DNA of 64,000 bases from Microdochium bolleyi (Eukaryota; Ascomycota; Sordariomycetes; Xylariales; Microdochiaceae), in contig KQ964247.1 in the NCBI GenBank assembly GCA_001566295.1, positions 3,224,001-3,288,000 on the forward strand, given 5' to 3'. How positions within the stretch are numbered: the stretch's first letter is position 1; each line of letters opens with the position of its first letter. The position numbers and the translations under genes are program-made. Shown here piece after piece: positions 1 through 12,800 of the stretch. Below the pieces are notes generated by a model. It was not told where the DNA came from. It made no database searches and saw only the letters and a program-made list of their open reading frames with translations.

Positions 1-1366
1 ACTCGTTCGCAGCGGGCTGCCTGCTGGACAAGCCAAGCAGCGATGTGCCACTGGTGCTGTAGTGCCAGGCAGCCCCGGGATGCCAAGAAGGCAAGCTCGG
101 GCCTGACGGCAGATGATGGTGGAGTTTTGGACAAAGAGCAACGCCCGGTGAAGGATGGTCGGGGTCAGGCCGGGACGGGACTCGCGGGAGACAGCTGCAC
201 GCCCAGCAGCGAGAAGAGCTTGAACGTGAGCCTGGCCGTCCACGGGTGGTCCGCTGGTGCCCAACCAATCCAGCGCTTGAGCATCACCCCGGCCTCTGGT
301 CCACTACAGCGCGTCTAGAACGCTGGGAGACAGGAGACAGCGACCATGGGCATCCAGAAGAACATTGATACCACGGCCAGCACTCCGTAATTAGCATCTC
401 ACCACGCCCACCAACGTCTTCCCACATCATTCCCAACTCCGTCTCCCCTCCCTCGCATTCTGTCACACCACACTGGGCACGCCGAAGCCGCTGATAGCCG
501 TCCAGCGAGCGGTGCAGCATCCTCGACACATGTGCTGACTCGGACTTACACGCCTGGCACGCGTGAAACTGCATGGCGCCTGCACACATGCATGCACTGC
601 AACCCACTGCAGCGTGATGAGCCGTCCTGCAACCGCGCAAAGGTTATTGATCGTGAGCTGTCGCCCAGGCCAGGGAGGTGGCAGTGACTTCATCGCCCGC
701 TCAAATGCTGACAAGCAGCCAACTCCATGGCTCGCCTCTGTCTCCCAAGGCTGCCTCATGGTTCTCTATTGTATGCACCAACTCCAACGATGAGACATGT
801 CGTCTCCGAGCACCAGACCTCCCTCCAGCTGTTTGCGCTCCTCTCCAACCCACTTTCGTGCGGGTGAACCCTGCAACGTCTGTCTCCCTTGCCATCCGGA
901 TTCTGTCATTTGGCCAAATGACAAGGCGCGGTTCCGCCACGCCGAGGAACTCCGAAGAGGTCTTGTAGCCAGAGCAAGTTCCCGCTGTCTATATTCAGCA
1001 CACTCTCTCATACCCAGCAACACAGGCAAGGCGGACAGTTGGCACAACAAAACATGCACCGCTTCACCGAGACCTGGACCTACCTCCCACACCTCCCTGG
1101 GCGATCGATATTACCATGGATCTTCGGAGTACTGTGCTCGCAACGGCGCCCGGCCTTCTGCGACTGGCGTCCAAGAGGTTGCCGAGCCGGACTGGACGGC
1201 TTATCGCAACCACCAAGCTTTTTTGCCAGCCGTCTTTCCCGACCACTGCCTGTCTCCTTGGACGCTAACCCCTCTTGCAATTGCCAAGAAATATCGGTCT
1301 TGGGAGGCAGCCCGTCGAGCCCTGGCGGTGGAAGCCCTTGGAGCAGAGGCTAGACATGGGGTGAGC
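1..1366. other. Non-coding stretch at the window edge
   Basis: No open frame here resembles a known protein, and the short frames on both strands overlap each other with arginine/serine-rich, GC-driven composition. The only structured element seen is the palindrome at 904-923, listed separately. It may be flanking sequence of a gene outside the window. Confidence 0.5.
904..923. repeat. 20-bp perfect palindrome
   Basis: The sequence TGTCATTTGGCCAAATGACA equals its own reverse complement over all 20 bases, and symmetry stops at the next base on each side. It has no spacer, so it is more like a dimeric protein-binding site than a terminator hairpin. No gene is recognised within 400 bp, so a regulatory role is only a possibility. 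Confidence 0.6.
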
Positions 1367-1389
1367 TCATGGTAGCAGTGCAGCGGCGG

Positions 1390-2260
1390 ATCCTGCCGCA
1401 CTATATGTAAAGTACCTTAAGATATCCAAGGTAGGTCCAAAGTCCACGAGCGTCTGCTTGAACCCACCGTGGAGCAGAGCCTCCCATTCGGCGGCCAGCT
1501 TCTGTGCCATCTCGAGGTTGTACTTGCCGGCGGCCTCTATCCTGGCGACCTCGGCCTGGGCAGTGTCGAGCGCGAGCAAGGCGGCCAGCGTCTGGTCCAA
1601 CTTTTGGACCTCGGGCGTGGTCCGGTACACGGTGGTTCTTGTGTATGTTGAGCTCGGCGCTGCCCTCGCGCAGCTTGCTTGCCCAAGGCCTGGCGCGCCT
1701 CGAGGGCCTGCTTGACTTCCGAGTACATCTTGGTCTCGCGGCCCGGCGGCACCGTTATACCCGCCGCCTCCATCTTCCTAACGACCTTAGCGCACGGGTA
1801 CGTATCGAAGCGAGCTACCCCTGCCGAACTACCGGTACGTCACGTCCGGGTCGCCCACGGTACAGACCTCGTGGACCTAGTCGCAGTAGAGCTTGGCGAC
1901 AATGGCTATCTTCCTGTGCTTATAGACCCAGCCGGGGAGTAGTATCTGGACATCGTCGACGCGCAGCTAGAGGAGCACACGGACCTGGCCGTAGCGCTGG
2001 AGCAGTATCCCAGTGCGGATGCTCTCGATAAGCTGGTACTGTAGTATGTAGACGAGCTTCGCGAGCGAGTCGAAGCGGTAGTAGCGCTTGCGCGGGTGGA
2101 ACGCGAGGTTGGCCATGACGAGTAAAGCCCCACACCCTCCTTATTATTGACAGCTCGGTTTCGAGTCCCATCGAGCCGGTCTTGATGCCACCGCTGGAGC
2201 TCGAGGCGGAGACGGTGATGAAATCCTGACGCTGTAAGTGACGAGGAAGAGCCTGGACCC
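1390..2260 (-). pseudogene. Broken coding relic, family not recognised
   Basis: Read on the minus strand, protein-like text moves between frames. The stretch near 2260-2160 reads as a serine-rich segment. An ATG at 2116-2114 opens a basic/aromatic block (MANLAFHPRKRYYRFDSL) that runs 49 codons to an amber stop (1969-1967), with two more in-frame TAG codons at 1879-1877 and 1831-1829. A second frame (about 1790-1650) carries MEAAGITVPPGRE followed by a charged helix. A third frame (about 1630-1390) carries an Ala/Glu-rich helix containing AEVARIEAAGKYNLEMAQKL. The three pieces together look like one decayed gene with frameshifts. All three stops are TAG, as CAG-to-TAG (CpA to TpA) change would produce, which is compatible with repeat-induced point mutation but not proof. 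The family is unknown; an unannotated multi-exon gene is the alternative. Confidence 0.4.
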
Positions 2261-2847
2261 ACAGCAGTGCAAGTGCACCAAGTCCGGCGTCCAACCACCG
2301 CTTGCACAGGTCAGCAGCCTCAGTCTGCTACTTGATTGCGAACAACGAGCTGCATGACAAAGGACGAGACGAACCTATGCGAAGTTTTCAAGCACCTGCT
2401 CGCGGAAACAGGCTTGAAATGAACGGGAACAGTTGTTTACGAGCGTTGGTGGGGTAAACTTGTGCGCCAAGAGTAGAACATCAAGTTTCCACTCGATATC
2501 CGTACCCCAGGGTAGACCTCGATCGTTCATGTTGTGAACTTGCTCATCATGCTAATTATGTGCAAATCGGATTGGATCAATTCACCGAGTCTTGATCACT
2601 CTAGGCTGTCGCGTTGTCCAGAAATGCTCTTGCATTCTGTCATGAGATGAGATAAATGCGGTGAAATCCTGGTATGCTATGATCGAGAAACGCTTGTCAA
2701 AAAACACCCAAAGCAGAAAATCCCGAAACCCCGTATGCAACCAGTAGCAAGGGACTGGTGCTGATGCGTTACTGGCCTTGCCTCTCAGATGCCATGCCCA
2801 AGCTGCATCTAGCATCTAACAGGCCACGGACCACCCACAGCATCTTT
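2261..2847. other. Intergenic, downstream of XPB
   Basis: Only short frames are present and none is protein-like. Its promoter-distal side will contain the 3' UTR and polyadenylation site of the XPB gene, which is transcribed leftwards into it. Confidence 0.5.
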
Positions 2848-5509
2848 TCAATGCTGCCCTGAAGCAGCAGCTTCTTTGACCTTCTTCTGATCCCTTGCCA
2901 TCTTCTTGAAGAACGCATTGCTTGAAGGTTTGCCCTTGTACATCTTGTTCATGCTCTTCTTCTGCTCCAGGTAAGCCATATCCTGGCCACCGCTCAACTC
3001 GCCCAGAGTTCCGGCAGTCCGGCGTGTTTGTTTCTTCTTCTTGCGTCCTCCAGACCAGAATAGATCGTCTGCGACATCTTCGTCATCGAGTGCGCGCTTT
3101 GCCTCGGTATCTATGATGACCTTTTGAAGGAGTTCGCGACGCTGTTGAGGAGTGGAAAATACCAGATCTGGCATCTGGTCCATCCCCGCAAGTTGCGTAA
3201 TAACCTTGAACGAGTAACCCTGGTCAACGAGGAATGCTTGTCGCTTAGTCGAATAATACATTTCCGCTGTGTCTTTGGATACGAGCGAGTAGAAAAAGGC
3301 GTTGAAGCCTTCATCTGACCGACGTTTTGCCCTGAGAATACGTCCGAGTCTCTGAGCCTCCTGTCTGCGTGAGCCGTAGTGTGAAGATATCTGGATGAGA
3401 CACGTAGCTTCAGGGAGATCTAGGGACGTGTCTCCGATCTTGGATAGGAAGACTGTCTTGACAGCTGGATTGTACATGAAATTCTCAAGGATTCGAAGCC
3501 GCTCCGCATTACTCGTCGATCCGCAGATAAACGCTTTGCCTAGGGCGAGGGCAATATGCTGCAGGGCGTACACATTATCGGAGAATACAATAATCTTATC
3601 ACCGCGACGTTCGTGATAGTCGATTAGGAACTGGCAGGCCTGGATCTTCCGGGGATTCATAACATAGAGATTTTGCTTCAAGCCGCGATCCTGCGTAGTC
3701 AGGTATTCGTCGTAGAACTCCGTAGTCATAGGACACCAGACCTCGGCGCATTGAACCTTCGCAATATGGCCTTGTTCCGATAACTCCATCCAGTTAGCCT
3801 CGTAGAGCTTTGGCCCAATCAAGAAGTTAAGGTCGGAGATCTTGTCATCTTCGCGGAGGAGGGTTGCTGTAAGGCCGAGCTTCGAGTGGCTCTTAATAGA
3901 GCTCGAGACCTGCAGGCATAGGTTTAGAATTGTGTCACATGAGGACGTTCATAGCTTGTCTTACCTTGCGAAAGATATTCGCGGGCACCACGTGGACTTC
4001 ATCGAGCAGCATCAGCCCCCACTCGCGCTCTGTCAGGAAGTCCATCATCTTCTGCGAGTCATGCGCCCGCTTTCCTGACTGCGTTACCATTGGGTACGTC
4101 GTTACAATAATACCCGTATTACCAGGAAATCGTTGCTTATTATCAGCTGTAAATACCGCTATGTCTTCAGGTCGAATATTGCACCACTTGAGGAATTCCT
4201 GCCGCCACTGGTGGGCAGACATGGTGCTCGTGCAGAGGACGATGGCCCCCTTCTTAATGGTACAGGCCGCTGTAATGCCTACGAGGGTCTTGCCGGCGCC
4301 GCATGGGAGGACAATGATGCCGCTTTTTGCGCGGCCGTTGCCAAACATCTTGCTGAGGCTCTTTTCCTGGTACGAGCGAATCTGGGTGGCAGGGCGGAGG
4401 TCGATCTCGAGGTTGGCATTCTTATCATCATTTCTGAAGTCGTACTCTTCCAGCATTGGAAACTGTAGCTCGAGACACCTCTTCTGAACCTTCTCCACAG
4501 CTGTATCCGGGATCTCGAATGAGTAGACTGCCTCCTCCGGGTCTTGGTCGTCTTCCTCCTCCCGTAAAACATTGTACAAATCTTGTGCTTTAGAAGCCTC
4601 CGGGTCGGCGGCAGAATGGGATTGCTCTGAATTTCCGGCTGACTTTTGGGCAGCCTGTTGGACACCAGCGGCATTGGACGTTCCAGGAATGACAAGGCCA
4701 CGCGTCGTGGGGGCACTTGTGACGGCATCAGAACCATGAACGCGACATGGCCCGACGACTGGATCCTTTAGTAATCTCTGCAGAATATCCGCGTCGATGC
4801 TTTCTACAAGGTACTTATTGTCCTTGATCACAAGTTTGACTTTTCCATAGCTTGCCGAGCACGTGCGGATGAAACGCTCTATCGAGGGCGGTAGCGGAGT
4901 TTTCGAGAATCGTTGTAGAGTATTGATAATGTCATCTGGATACAGGCCGACAGACACAGCGGCATACAAGCTGTGTGTCGTCAATGCGTACTCGTGGAGA
5001 AAGGTCGGTCGCGACAGGGGCTCTGCTATCGTAATGAGGAAGTCTTTGGCTTTGTCTGCAATCGGACTGAAGTTCTCCAATATTATGCGACCTCGTTGAG
5101 GGTCGATCCAAATGGGCCGGTCTTTGTGATCGGGCTTGAGAGCGAGGTAGGAGAAGTCTCGCTTGCCATTCTGGCCAAAGAACAGGGAAGCGCTGTCTAT
5201 GGGACCCCGAGCTGAAACGTCCTGGTACGAGGCAAGGGAGAACCGGTCCAGCGCACTCTGCATTTGCTCCGCGTCCTCGACAGACAACTCGTCGTCTTCG
5301 TCTTCCTTGTCTCTTGTGGTCTCGTCGTTGTCGATGTCACGGGGTGTTGCAGGCCCAGGAGTCGGAGCAGCTGAAGTCCTGCCTGATTTGGCTGGCCCTG
5401 TCGAGTCTTCAAAGGTGGTCAGCAGAAGTCGTTGCAAAACCTGAGGTCTCGTCAGCGGCGGATGGGCCGGATTACCTGCCGCAGCAGCCTTCCTCTTCAT
5501 GGGCGGCAT
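2848..5509 (-). CDS. SSL2: TFIIH helicase/translocase subunit XPB (Ssl2/Rad25)
   Basis: This is the 3'-5' DNA translocase of TFIIH, which opens promoter DNA for RNA polymerase II and opens lesions in nucleotide excision repair. Exon 1 is 5509-3965 and exon 2 is 3909-2848. The 55-nt intron (GTAAG donor, CCTGCAG acceptor) rejoins FRK to VSSSIKSHSKLGLTATLL, giving 868 aa, the usual size for fungal homologues. Visible features are an acidic N-terminal linker, Walker A GAGKT at residues 404-408, the DEVH box at 503-506, the RED motif in LLREDDK just after the intron, and a C-terminal helicase half with QRLGRILRAKR. The lysine-rich tail is typical. ATG at 5509 is the first Met; another in-frame Met lies three codons on. 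The gene stands alone, with 1.65 kb separating it from the eIF3L 3' end. Confidence 0.96.
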
Positions 5510-7162
5510 GCTGGGTATCCTGAGCTGCTCTCAAGCAGCACAGGCTCCCGACTATTTCGCGGCTGTAAGGATGAGACTGAGGATGGTGGTGGCGATGGAT
5601 GGTGACGATGGCTATGCTAGGAGGAGGAGAACCTTCGGAGCCTTCCGATGATGTTGACTTGCTCAAGAAGACCCTGGGACCCTCAGGCGACTAGGCGTGG
5701 GGAAAGCACTGGCAGGCGCCCGAGCTCCACTTGGGGCCCGCAAGGGCGTCTTCATATGGGGAACCTCGCAAGGCACCAGGCACATCTCGAGGAAGGTGAA
5801 AGCAGAGAATCAATCAGGGACAGGACTTGGAAGTGCTTCTTCAAATCTCATACATTAGTACTGTTGGGGACCGTCCAGACTCTGCTCGTAGATGTAGCCT
5901 TGTGTCCAGTGTCGGTTCACGCGGAGCCTCTCAAAAAATGGCTGTCGAGTTCCTTCACCTCGTGGAACTCCATGCATAATTTGTGTGTTGTGCAGCCAGT
6001 TATAGCAAAGGCTTGAAAAGCATCCAAAGGCTCAGGGGACCTCTTTAGCAGGCTGCGCAAGATATTGAATGCGCGGTCATGTGTTTGAGACTCCAAAACC
6101 CCAACAGCCTGGTCGCAAATAGTGGCATTCATTGGTGTGGGCTAAGCGCGCGTGTGCGCTTCCCCACAACCAACAACTTCCGACGTGACAAGCCCAGCGG
6201 CAAGAAACTCCACCCAAACGATCAGGCGCAGGATCCCAGGGATCTGATGGGCATTCTACATGGTTATCAAGACTCGCTCCGGAGCTGCACGCAAGCACAT
6301 CCATGTATCCTCGATGCTCTGCTCTAGAAGCTGGCAGGAGTGCAACCGTCCATGTATCTAACTTTCCAGTGCCCCACAGCAATACGACCCCAACGCCAGC
6401 GGCTACAGCCGTCCGTCTGTCTCGAGCTTATTAAAACGTGCGTTCCCGTCCGTCCAGTGGCACTTACACTGCGATGCTGGGTTGGAGAATGGCACATGAA
6501 TTTTTCAGCACAGCGGGTAGAAGGCTTGAGTAACATCACTTCGCGTCCTTCTGGGAGGCTCAGCATCGGCAATGATCCTTGTGGCGACCGGTATCTCGGG
6601 TCGCACAGCATATCATATGCAGAAGATTGTCATGCATGAGCGCCCCGTGAATCACGTCAACATCGTTATTTAGGCTTTGTTCATTGTTTCGTATTCAACC
6701 TCTGCGTCCCCTCGGTGATGCCCAGTATGTGGTATCGTTCTACGCTGCACGCGTCGTCAGACATGCCTTCTAGCTGATCTGTGTCGTCCAGTGGGCATAC
6801 ACATATTCAACTTCTACCGTTACGTGCACGCTCAGCCAGACACTCTATTCGCTTGTCGTGGCGCGGCTCTTTTTTGCTTCCTTTCCCCTCCTTGCAGTCT
6901 GCGTATCTTGCTTGTCAGGCATTGCTGACTGAGATCCCGGCCCAAGGCCCCTCATTTAATGGCAATTCCCTGGACGCCCCAAAATGCATTGATCAAGTCG
7001 AAATGCCACTGGCTCTATGCCACGAAGCTTGAATGTCGTAATTATCATTGGCATCGTAGCGACTATGCCCTCAGCCTCAGCCTCAGCCTCAGCCTCAGCC
7101 AATAAAAGCTGGGCCTGTTGAACTCTTCGCAAATCACCGTGGATCGGTCCATGGTGAGGTGC
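5510..7162. other. Intergenic: XPB promoter and eIF3L 3' region
   Basis: No convincing gene is seen in these 1.65 kb. It should hold the XPB promoter on the right of that gene and the 3' UTR of the eIF3L gene. A hexanucleotide repeat lies at 7069-7100. Confidence 0.55.
7069..7100. repeat. (CCTCAG)n microsatellite
   Basis: Five perfect CCTCAG units plus CC, followed directly by AATAAAAG. It lies 62 bp beyond the eIF3L stop codon, so it is probably within or next to the 3' UTR of that gene. Confidence 0.9.
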
Positions 7163-8799
7163 TTAGTTGTAAGTACGCGACAGGTTGCGAATGTACCAGT
7201 CAACGAGCTTACGACCGACCTTGGCCTCGGAGATGTGGATGAGATCCTATAGAATCAAAGGTTAGTCACGAGTGGGATCTGGAATTTATAGCCCTCGCGG
7301 GTTACAAGCTGTGCAAGACATGAGACTCACTCCTTGCAGGGCGTAGTCGAGGTCGCTGACGTTGACCCACTCGCCGTCGAGAAGACCCTGGTCCGCCCAC
7401 CGCAGTTGCTTGCTGCGCTGCTTGTTGACGAGGAGGTACGAGCGAAGCTCCTCGGGCTGGACCTCGAGGAAGCCGGCGAGCTTCTTGAGATCCATGGTCG
7501 TGTAGAGACGCAGGTATGACTTGACGGTAGGGCTCCACATGTTGGTCTTGACCTCATCCATGAAGACAGCGAGGTGGTGCTCGAGAGGGTCGATGTTGCT
7601 CTCGGGGTTCTCGAAATCCGGAGGGACAGGGGAGATGAACTTGGGGCAGGCCGCGCGGAAGAGCTCCTCGAAGATGGGGAGGGACTCGGGGCCGCCGCGC
7701 TGCAGCTTGAGCAGCTGGTCGCCGTACTTCTCACGAAGGGCGGTGTGAATGGTGTCATCGAGGCGGGTGGGGTGGAAGGCCACGCAGATGGCGATGAGCG
7801 CGTACATCTGGTCGTTCTTCTTGGTGATCGAGTCGTACTGGGCGTTCTTCTGGAAGTTCTTTGTCCGGGATACGTAGACCAGGATGTGGCTGAACATGCG
7901 AATGGCATCGGCGTAGCGGTGCATCATCATGTAAGAGAAGCCGACGTAGTAGTACGTCGTGAAGTGGGCAGCCATGACACGGGCGAACATGGCCTTCTTG
8001 TTGAGCTCAATGTCGTCGAGGGTCTTAAGGGCCAGGCTGAAATCGCCAAGCAGGCAGTGGACGCGGAGCAGACCGATGATGGAGAAGTATCCGAGCATGC
8101 GGTAGAGCGTCTTGTTGCCGTACTCACCAGCGACGGCGGTGGGGTCCTCGTTGCGCTTCATGGCGCCGAGCTGCTCGCAGATCTGCGACCGCTGGATCAG
8201 AGAGTAAAGGACATTGAGGACACTGTAGCAGCCCCATGTGTTAGGGTTCTCGCGCAGGATCTGTCTCTCCTCCTCGTTGTCCTTTGTTTGCCTGGCCAGT
8301 CTTAATCTGTACGAGCAGAAGGAGTTGAACTGGTAGATGAACTCGTCGATAACATCCCAAGCCCAGTAGTGCTATAGTGGAAATACGCCCAGTCAGTATA
8401 ATGGTTCCATTGTGTCCGTGCTCGTGTCTCTCATCCAAACACATCATCCCATCTTAAGCATCCATTCGTCCCAGGCGAAGCTTGACTAACCGAAGGGGGC
8501 TCGAGGTCGACAGGGCCCTCAGAGTTGAGGATGAAGTGGAAGAGGTTGCAGTACGCGTCGTAGCTCTGGAACTTGACTTCGAGGGGCGCGGAGAAGTCGA
8601 GGGGCTGCGCAGCGGCAACAAGTCTTGACTGAATATCGTCGGTCTGCTGGGCCATGGTGAGGGAGTCGACACGCTCGAGGTCCTCCATGCCGTCCTCGTA
8701 TTGGACCTGCTCGCGGTAGTCGGCAACGAGAGCCTCCTCCTCAGCATCGCTGTCATCGCCGCGGGCGCGCGTAGGCGCGTTGCCCTTGAGTCCACTCAT
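7163..8799 (-). CDS. Translation initiation factor 3 subunit L (eIF3l)
   Basis: A subunit of the eIF3 complex that scaffolds the 43S pre-initiation complex in the cytoplasm. It is present in filamentous fungi and animals but absent from budding yeast. Exons are 8799-8491, 8371-7331 and 7246-7163, giving 477 aa. Intron 1 (119 nt) has a GTTAGT donor and CTATAG acceptor and joins LEPPS to HYWAWDVIDEF. Intron 2 (84 nt) has a GTGAGT donor and CTATAG acceptor and joins YALQG to DLIHISEAKVGRKLVDWYIR. The N-terminus is acidic; the middle is helical repeat (TPR-like); the C-terminal third is the PCI region ending RNLSRTYN. The start is the only upstream Met, followed by a typical eIF3l N-terminus. It is divergent from the Efl1 gene across about 1.07 kb, two translation-related genes sharing one intergenic region. 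Confidence 0.95.
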
Positions 8800-9872
8800 G
8801 GTTGATGCGGACTATGGATCTGTCGGATGATGGCGTGGCAAGTCGCTTCGCAATGACGGATCGTGGGACAGGGACCGTCGGCGGTTGGTGAGGCAAAATC
8901 AGGCGGCGGCCGGGGGTGTTTGCGTAGGCGTGCAGTGAGGGGCAGGCCCAAAATCTTTGGTGGAGGTGGGCGAGATGCAGGTGTAAAATGCGTTTTGTGT
9001 GCCGCGATAAGATAAGGAAGGAGACATCCACGGGTGCTCTGGCACCTCAACCTCACGGAGGGGCAGGACCTCGTGGTGGGGCCTTGTCTGAGTGCTGCTT
9101 CCTCCCGGCACTTCAGCATCGCGGGGTCGACCATGAACCAAAGTACAACAATCCTTGGGAAAAGCATCACCACTAGAAAGCTGATTGAGACGCCTATGCA
9201 GAGGCTTATTCTCTAGTCTGCCGGGTCAACAACATGTGGCTGCTGCCTAGGGGTTCTCCTCCAAGTTGTCGTCGTTTTCATCACGATTGCATGTTGCATG
9301 CGAGCTGCCCACTATGATTCATCTTGTGTCACACCTGCTGGTGCAGGTTCATGTGGTCTGGTGGCAACTGGGACCGCTTGTTGCTCAGGTCCATTGCTCG
9401 TCGTGCATCTCATGATCTTGCCAGCGCTGTATTCTGCGTAGTCCCAATCCTTGCAAGGCGTTTTGTGTCGACGCCTGAGTCATACTAGCATTTTTTACAT
9501 CTTCGCCGAGGCCTGGCACATGTCCTTCCTCCGCACTCAGTCTCCGATGATCAACTAAGACTTGAGTCTGAGCATTGTACTACATAAATACAGCGCAGCT
9601 TTGATTTAGTGCATGGGAGCTGCCTCGTGTCGTGGAATTCATCAAGCTCGGATAGTGTTGTGCTTTTCGTAGACGCTGCGAGCTGCATCTGCTGCTGTTG
9701 TTTTTAAGCTGTCGGCTCCCCACCACGTTCGTCATTGGACTCCAGGAAGATCTCTGCAGCGGATCTGCCGACTTACACCTCGACGGCATCCTCTCTCCCT
9801 CACTCAAGCCAAACTCAAGCAAATATCCTCGTGCTGTCTTTCTTTGCTTGTATTCCGACAAAAGATTACACG
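8800..9872. promoter_or_regulatory. Divergent intergenic region between eIF3L and EFL1
   Basis: The two flanking genes are transcribed away from each other, so this 1.07-kb interval holds both promoters and 5' UTRs. No coding sequence is convincing. A pyrimidine-rich stretch precedes the EFL1 start (around 9780-9870), as is common upstream of fungal start codons. No specific factor site is claimed. Confidence 0.6.
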
Positions 9873-12800
9873 ATGCCCGTCGTCGGTCCGGAGAAGCTGG
9901 CTCAGCTGCAGCAGCACGCCGATGACATCAGAAATGTAAGTCAGCTCACGCTCGGGCTCAGCACAGCTCTGCTTTCAGCTCCCAGGACCTCGACTAACAC
10001 CGCGCAGATATGCATCTTGGCACATGTCGACCATGGCAAGACGTCCCTGACGGACGCCCTGCTCGCCACAAATGGCATCATCTCTCCAAAACTGGCCGGC
10101 AAGATCAGGTATCTCGACTCGCGGCCTGACGAGCAGATCCGAGGCATCACCATGGAGTCATCGGCTATTTCACTGCACTTCTCCATGCTCAGGAGACCCG
10201 CACCCGATGCAGCCCCGGTTCCGAAGGAGTATCTCATAAACCTGATCGACTCGCCCGGCCACATTGACTTCAGCAGCGAAGTGTCCATCGCGTCTCGTCT
10301 CTGCGACGGTGCCGTCGTGCTCGTGGATGCCGTGGAAGGCGTCTGTAGTCAGACTGTTACTGTCTTGAGACAGACATGGACAGAGAAGCTGAAACCAATC
10401 CTCGTCATCAACAAGATCGATCGCCTCGTCACAGAGCTCAAGATGACGCCCGGCGAAGCATACCTGCACCTCAGCAAGCTTCTCGAGCAGGTAAACGCCG
10501 TGCTTGGAAGTTTCTTCCAGGGTGAACGCATGGAAGAAGACCTGAACTGGAGGGAGCGTATGGAGGAGCGTGTCGCCGCGGTGGCTGCCAAGGAAGCCGC
10601 CATCGCCGACCAGGCCACCGAAGCAGGCGAGCTGCAGTTCGAGGAGCGTGATGATGATGAGCTGTACTTTGCGCCGGAGAGGAACAATGTAATCTTCAGC
10701 AGCGCCATCGATGGCTGGGCCTTTACTGTCCGCCAGTTCGCGGCTCTTTACGAAAAGAAACTCGGCATAAAACGCAGCATCATGGAGAAGGTGCTCTGGG
10801 GAGACTTTTACCTCGACCCGAAGACAAAGAAAGTCCTTGGCAGGAAACACTTGAAAGGCAGGAATCTGAAGCCCATGTTTGTTCAGCTCGTGCTGGAGCA
10901 GGTCTGGGCTGTCTATCATGCTTCTACAGGAGGTGATAGCGGAAGGGGGTAAGCATCACCATGCATGCCGTGGTCGGCAGATTAGAATGGAAACTGACAA
11001 GGTAAATTCAGGGACCCTGCTCTACTCGAGAAGATCACAAAATCTCTAGGCCTCTCGATACCACCGCATGTGGCGAGATCAAAAGATCCTCGCCTTATGA
11101 TGACGACACTCTTCGCGTCGTGGCTTCCGCTCTCGACCGCCCTCCTGGTCTCTGTAGTCGAGTCTCTACCGTCTCCCAAGGCTGCGCAGGCGGAGCGTAT
11201 GCCTGATCTGCTGAAGAGCTCGCCCGGCTCCGAGCACATCGATAAGAAAGTCCACGATGCCATGGTTGATTTCAAGACAGCCAAGACGGAGCCGGTGGTT
11301 GCGTATGTCAGCAAGGTGGTCTCCATCCCCGAGAGCGAACTGCCTCAGAACAAGCGCCGGGCTGGGCAGCTCAGCGCAGAAGAGGCGAGAGAGCTGGCTC
11401 GCAAGAAGCGCGCGGAGCTGGCACGCGCCCAGGCCGCGGAGAGCAATGGGGCGGAAGATCTCACCACTGCGTTGGATAACTTCTCCATAAACGACCACAT
11501 GCCGGAGCACGAGGAGAAGGAGGCAGACCCGGAGCATTTGATCGGCTTCGCGCGAATCTTCTCGGGGACACTCAACGTAGGCGACACAATCTACGTGATC
11601 CCGCCAAAGTTCTCGCCCGCGAACCCCCATGCGGCACCGGAGCCCCAGAAGGTGACCGTCACCTCGCTGTACATGCTGATGGGCCGGAACCTTGAGTCGC
11701 TCGAGTCGGTGCCAGCCGGCGTGGTCTTCGGAATCGGAGGCCTGGACGGCCATATACTCAAGTCCGGCACGCTCTGCAGCCAGCTCGAGGGGGCGGTGAA
11801 CCTCGCTGGCGTCAACATGGCTGGGAACCCGATCGTCCGCGTCGCCCTGGAGCCGGTCAACCCGGCAGACCTGGACAAGATGATCGAGGGCCTGCGGCTG
11901 CTCGTCCAGAGCGACCCGTGCGCCGAGTACGAGCAGTTTGGCAGCGGCGAGCACGTCCTCCTGACGGCCGGCGAGCTGCACCTCGAGCGGTGCCTGACGG
12001 ACCTCAAGGAGCGGTTCGCAAAGTGCGACATCCAGGCCGGCGCCCCCATCGTGCCTTACCGGGAGACGATCGTGCGGGCCGAGGAGATGAAGCCGCCTGC
12101 CAACAAGGACCTGGGCCGCGGCGCCGCCGTCGGCACCACCAGCTCCAAGCAGGCCTCCATCACAGTCAGGGCGCGCCCGCTGCCGACCGAGGTCACCGAC
12201 TTCCTCCTGAAGCACTCGGGCTCCATCAAGCGCCTGTACTCGGAGATAAAAGCCCAGGACACACCGGGCCAGGAGGACAGCACTGGCACCGGCACTGGCG
12301 ACGAGATCGAGAAGGTCGAGGCGGAGGACATCGGCGAGGATGGCGGCGCCATGGCCACGCTTTCCACGGAGGAGCTCAAGGCGGAGCTGCAGAAGGTCCT
12401 CGAGAAGGGCAAGGGCCGCGAGGCGTGGAAGGGTATCGTCGACAAGATCGCCGCGTTCGGCCCGCGCCGCGTCGGGCCCAACATGCTCATCGACGCGACG
12501 AGCGCCGGCTTGTTCCCCAAGGTCTTTAGCGGCGGCAGCGGCCAGAAGGAGCGGGACACCACGTCGGTCGGCAGCATCGCAACGGACGAGAAGCTCAAGC
12601 CCGAGCACCTGTGCGACAGGATCACGTACGCGTTCCAGCTTGCCATGGCCCAGGGCCCCTTGTGCAACGAGCCCGTGCAGGGAGTGGCAGTGATTATCGA
12701 GGACGTCGTCATCAACACGGCGCCCGGCGGCGAGGACGAGGTGGCGTCCGCCCGGGACAGCCTGGGCAGGTTGACGGGCGAGGTCATCAAGACCGTCCAG

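Noticed and set aside
9735..9872. Upstream extension of the EFL1 frame
   Set aside because: It begins only at TTG and contains no ATG before 9873; the ATG at 9873 leads directly to the GTPase domain.
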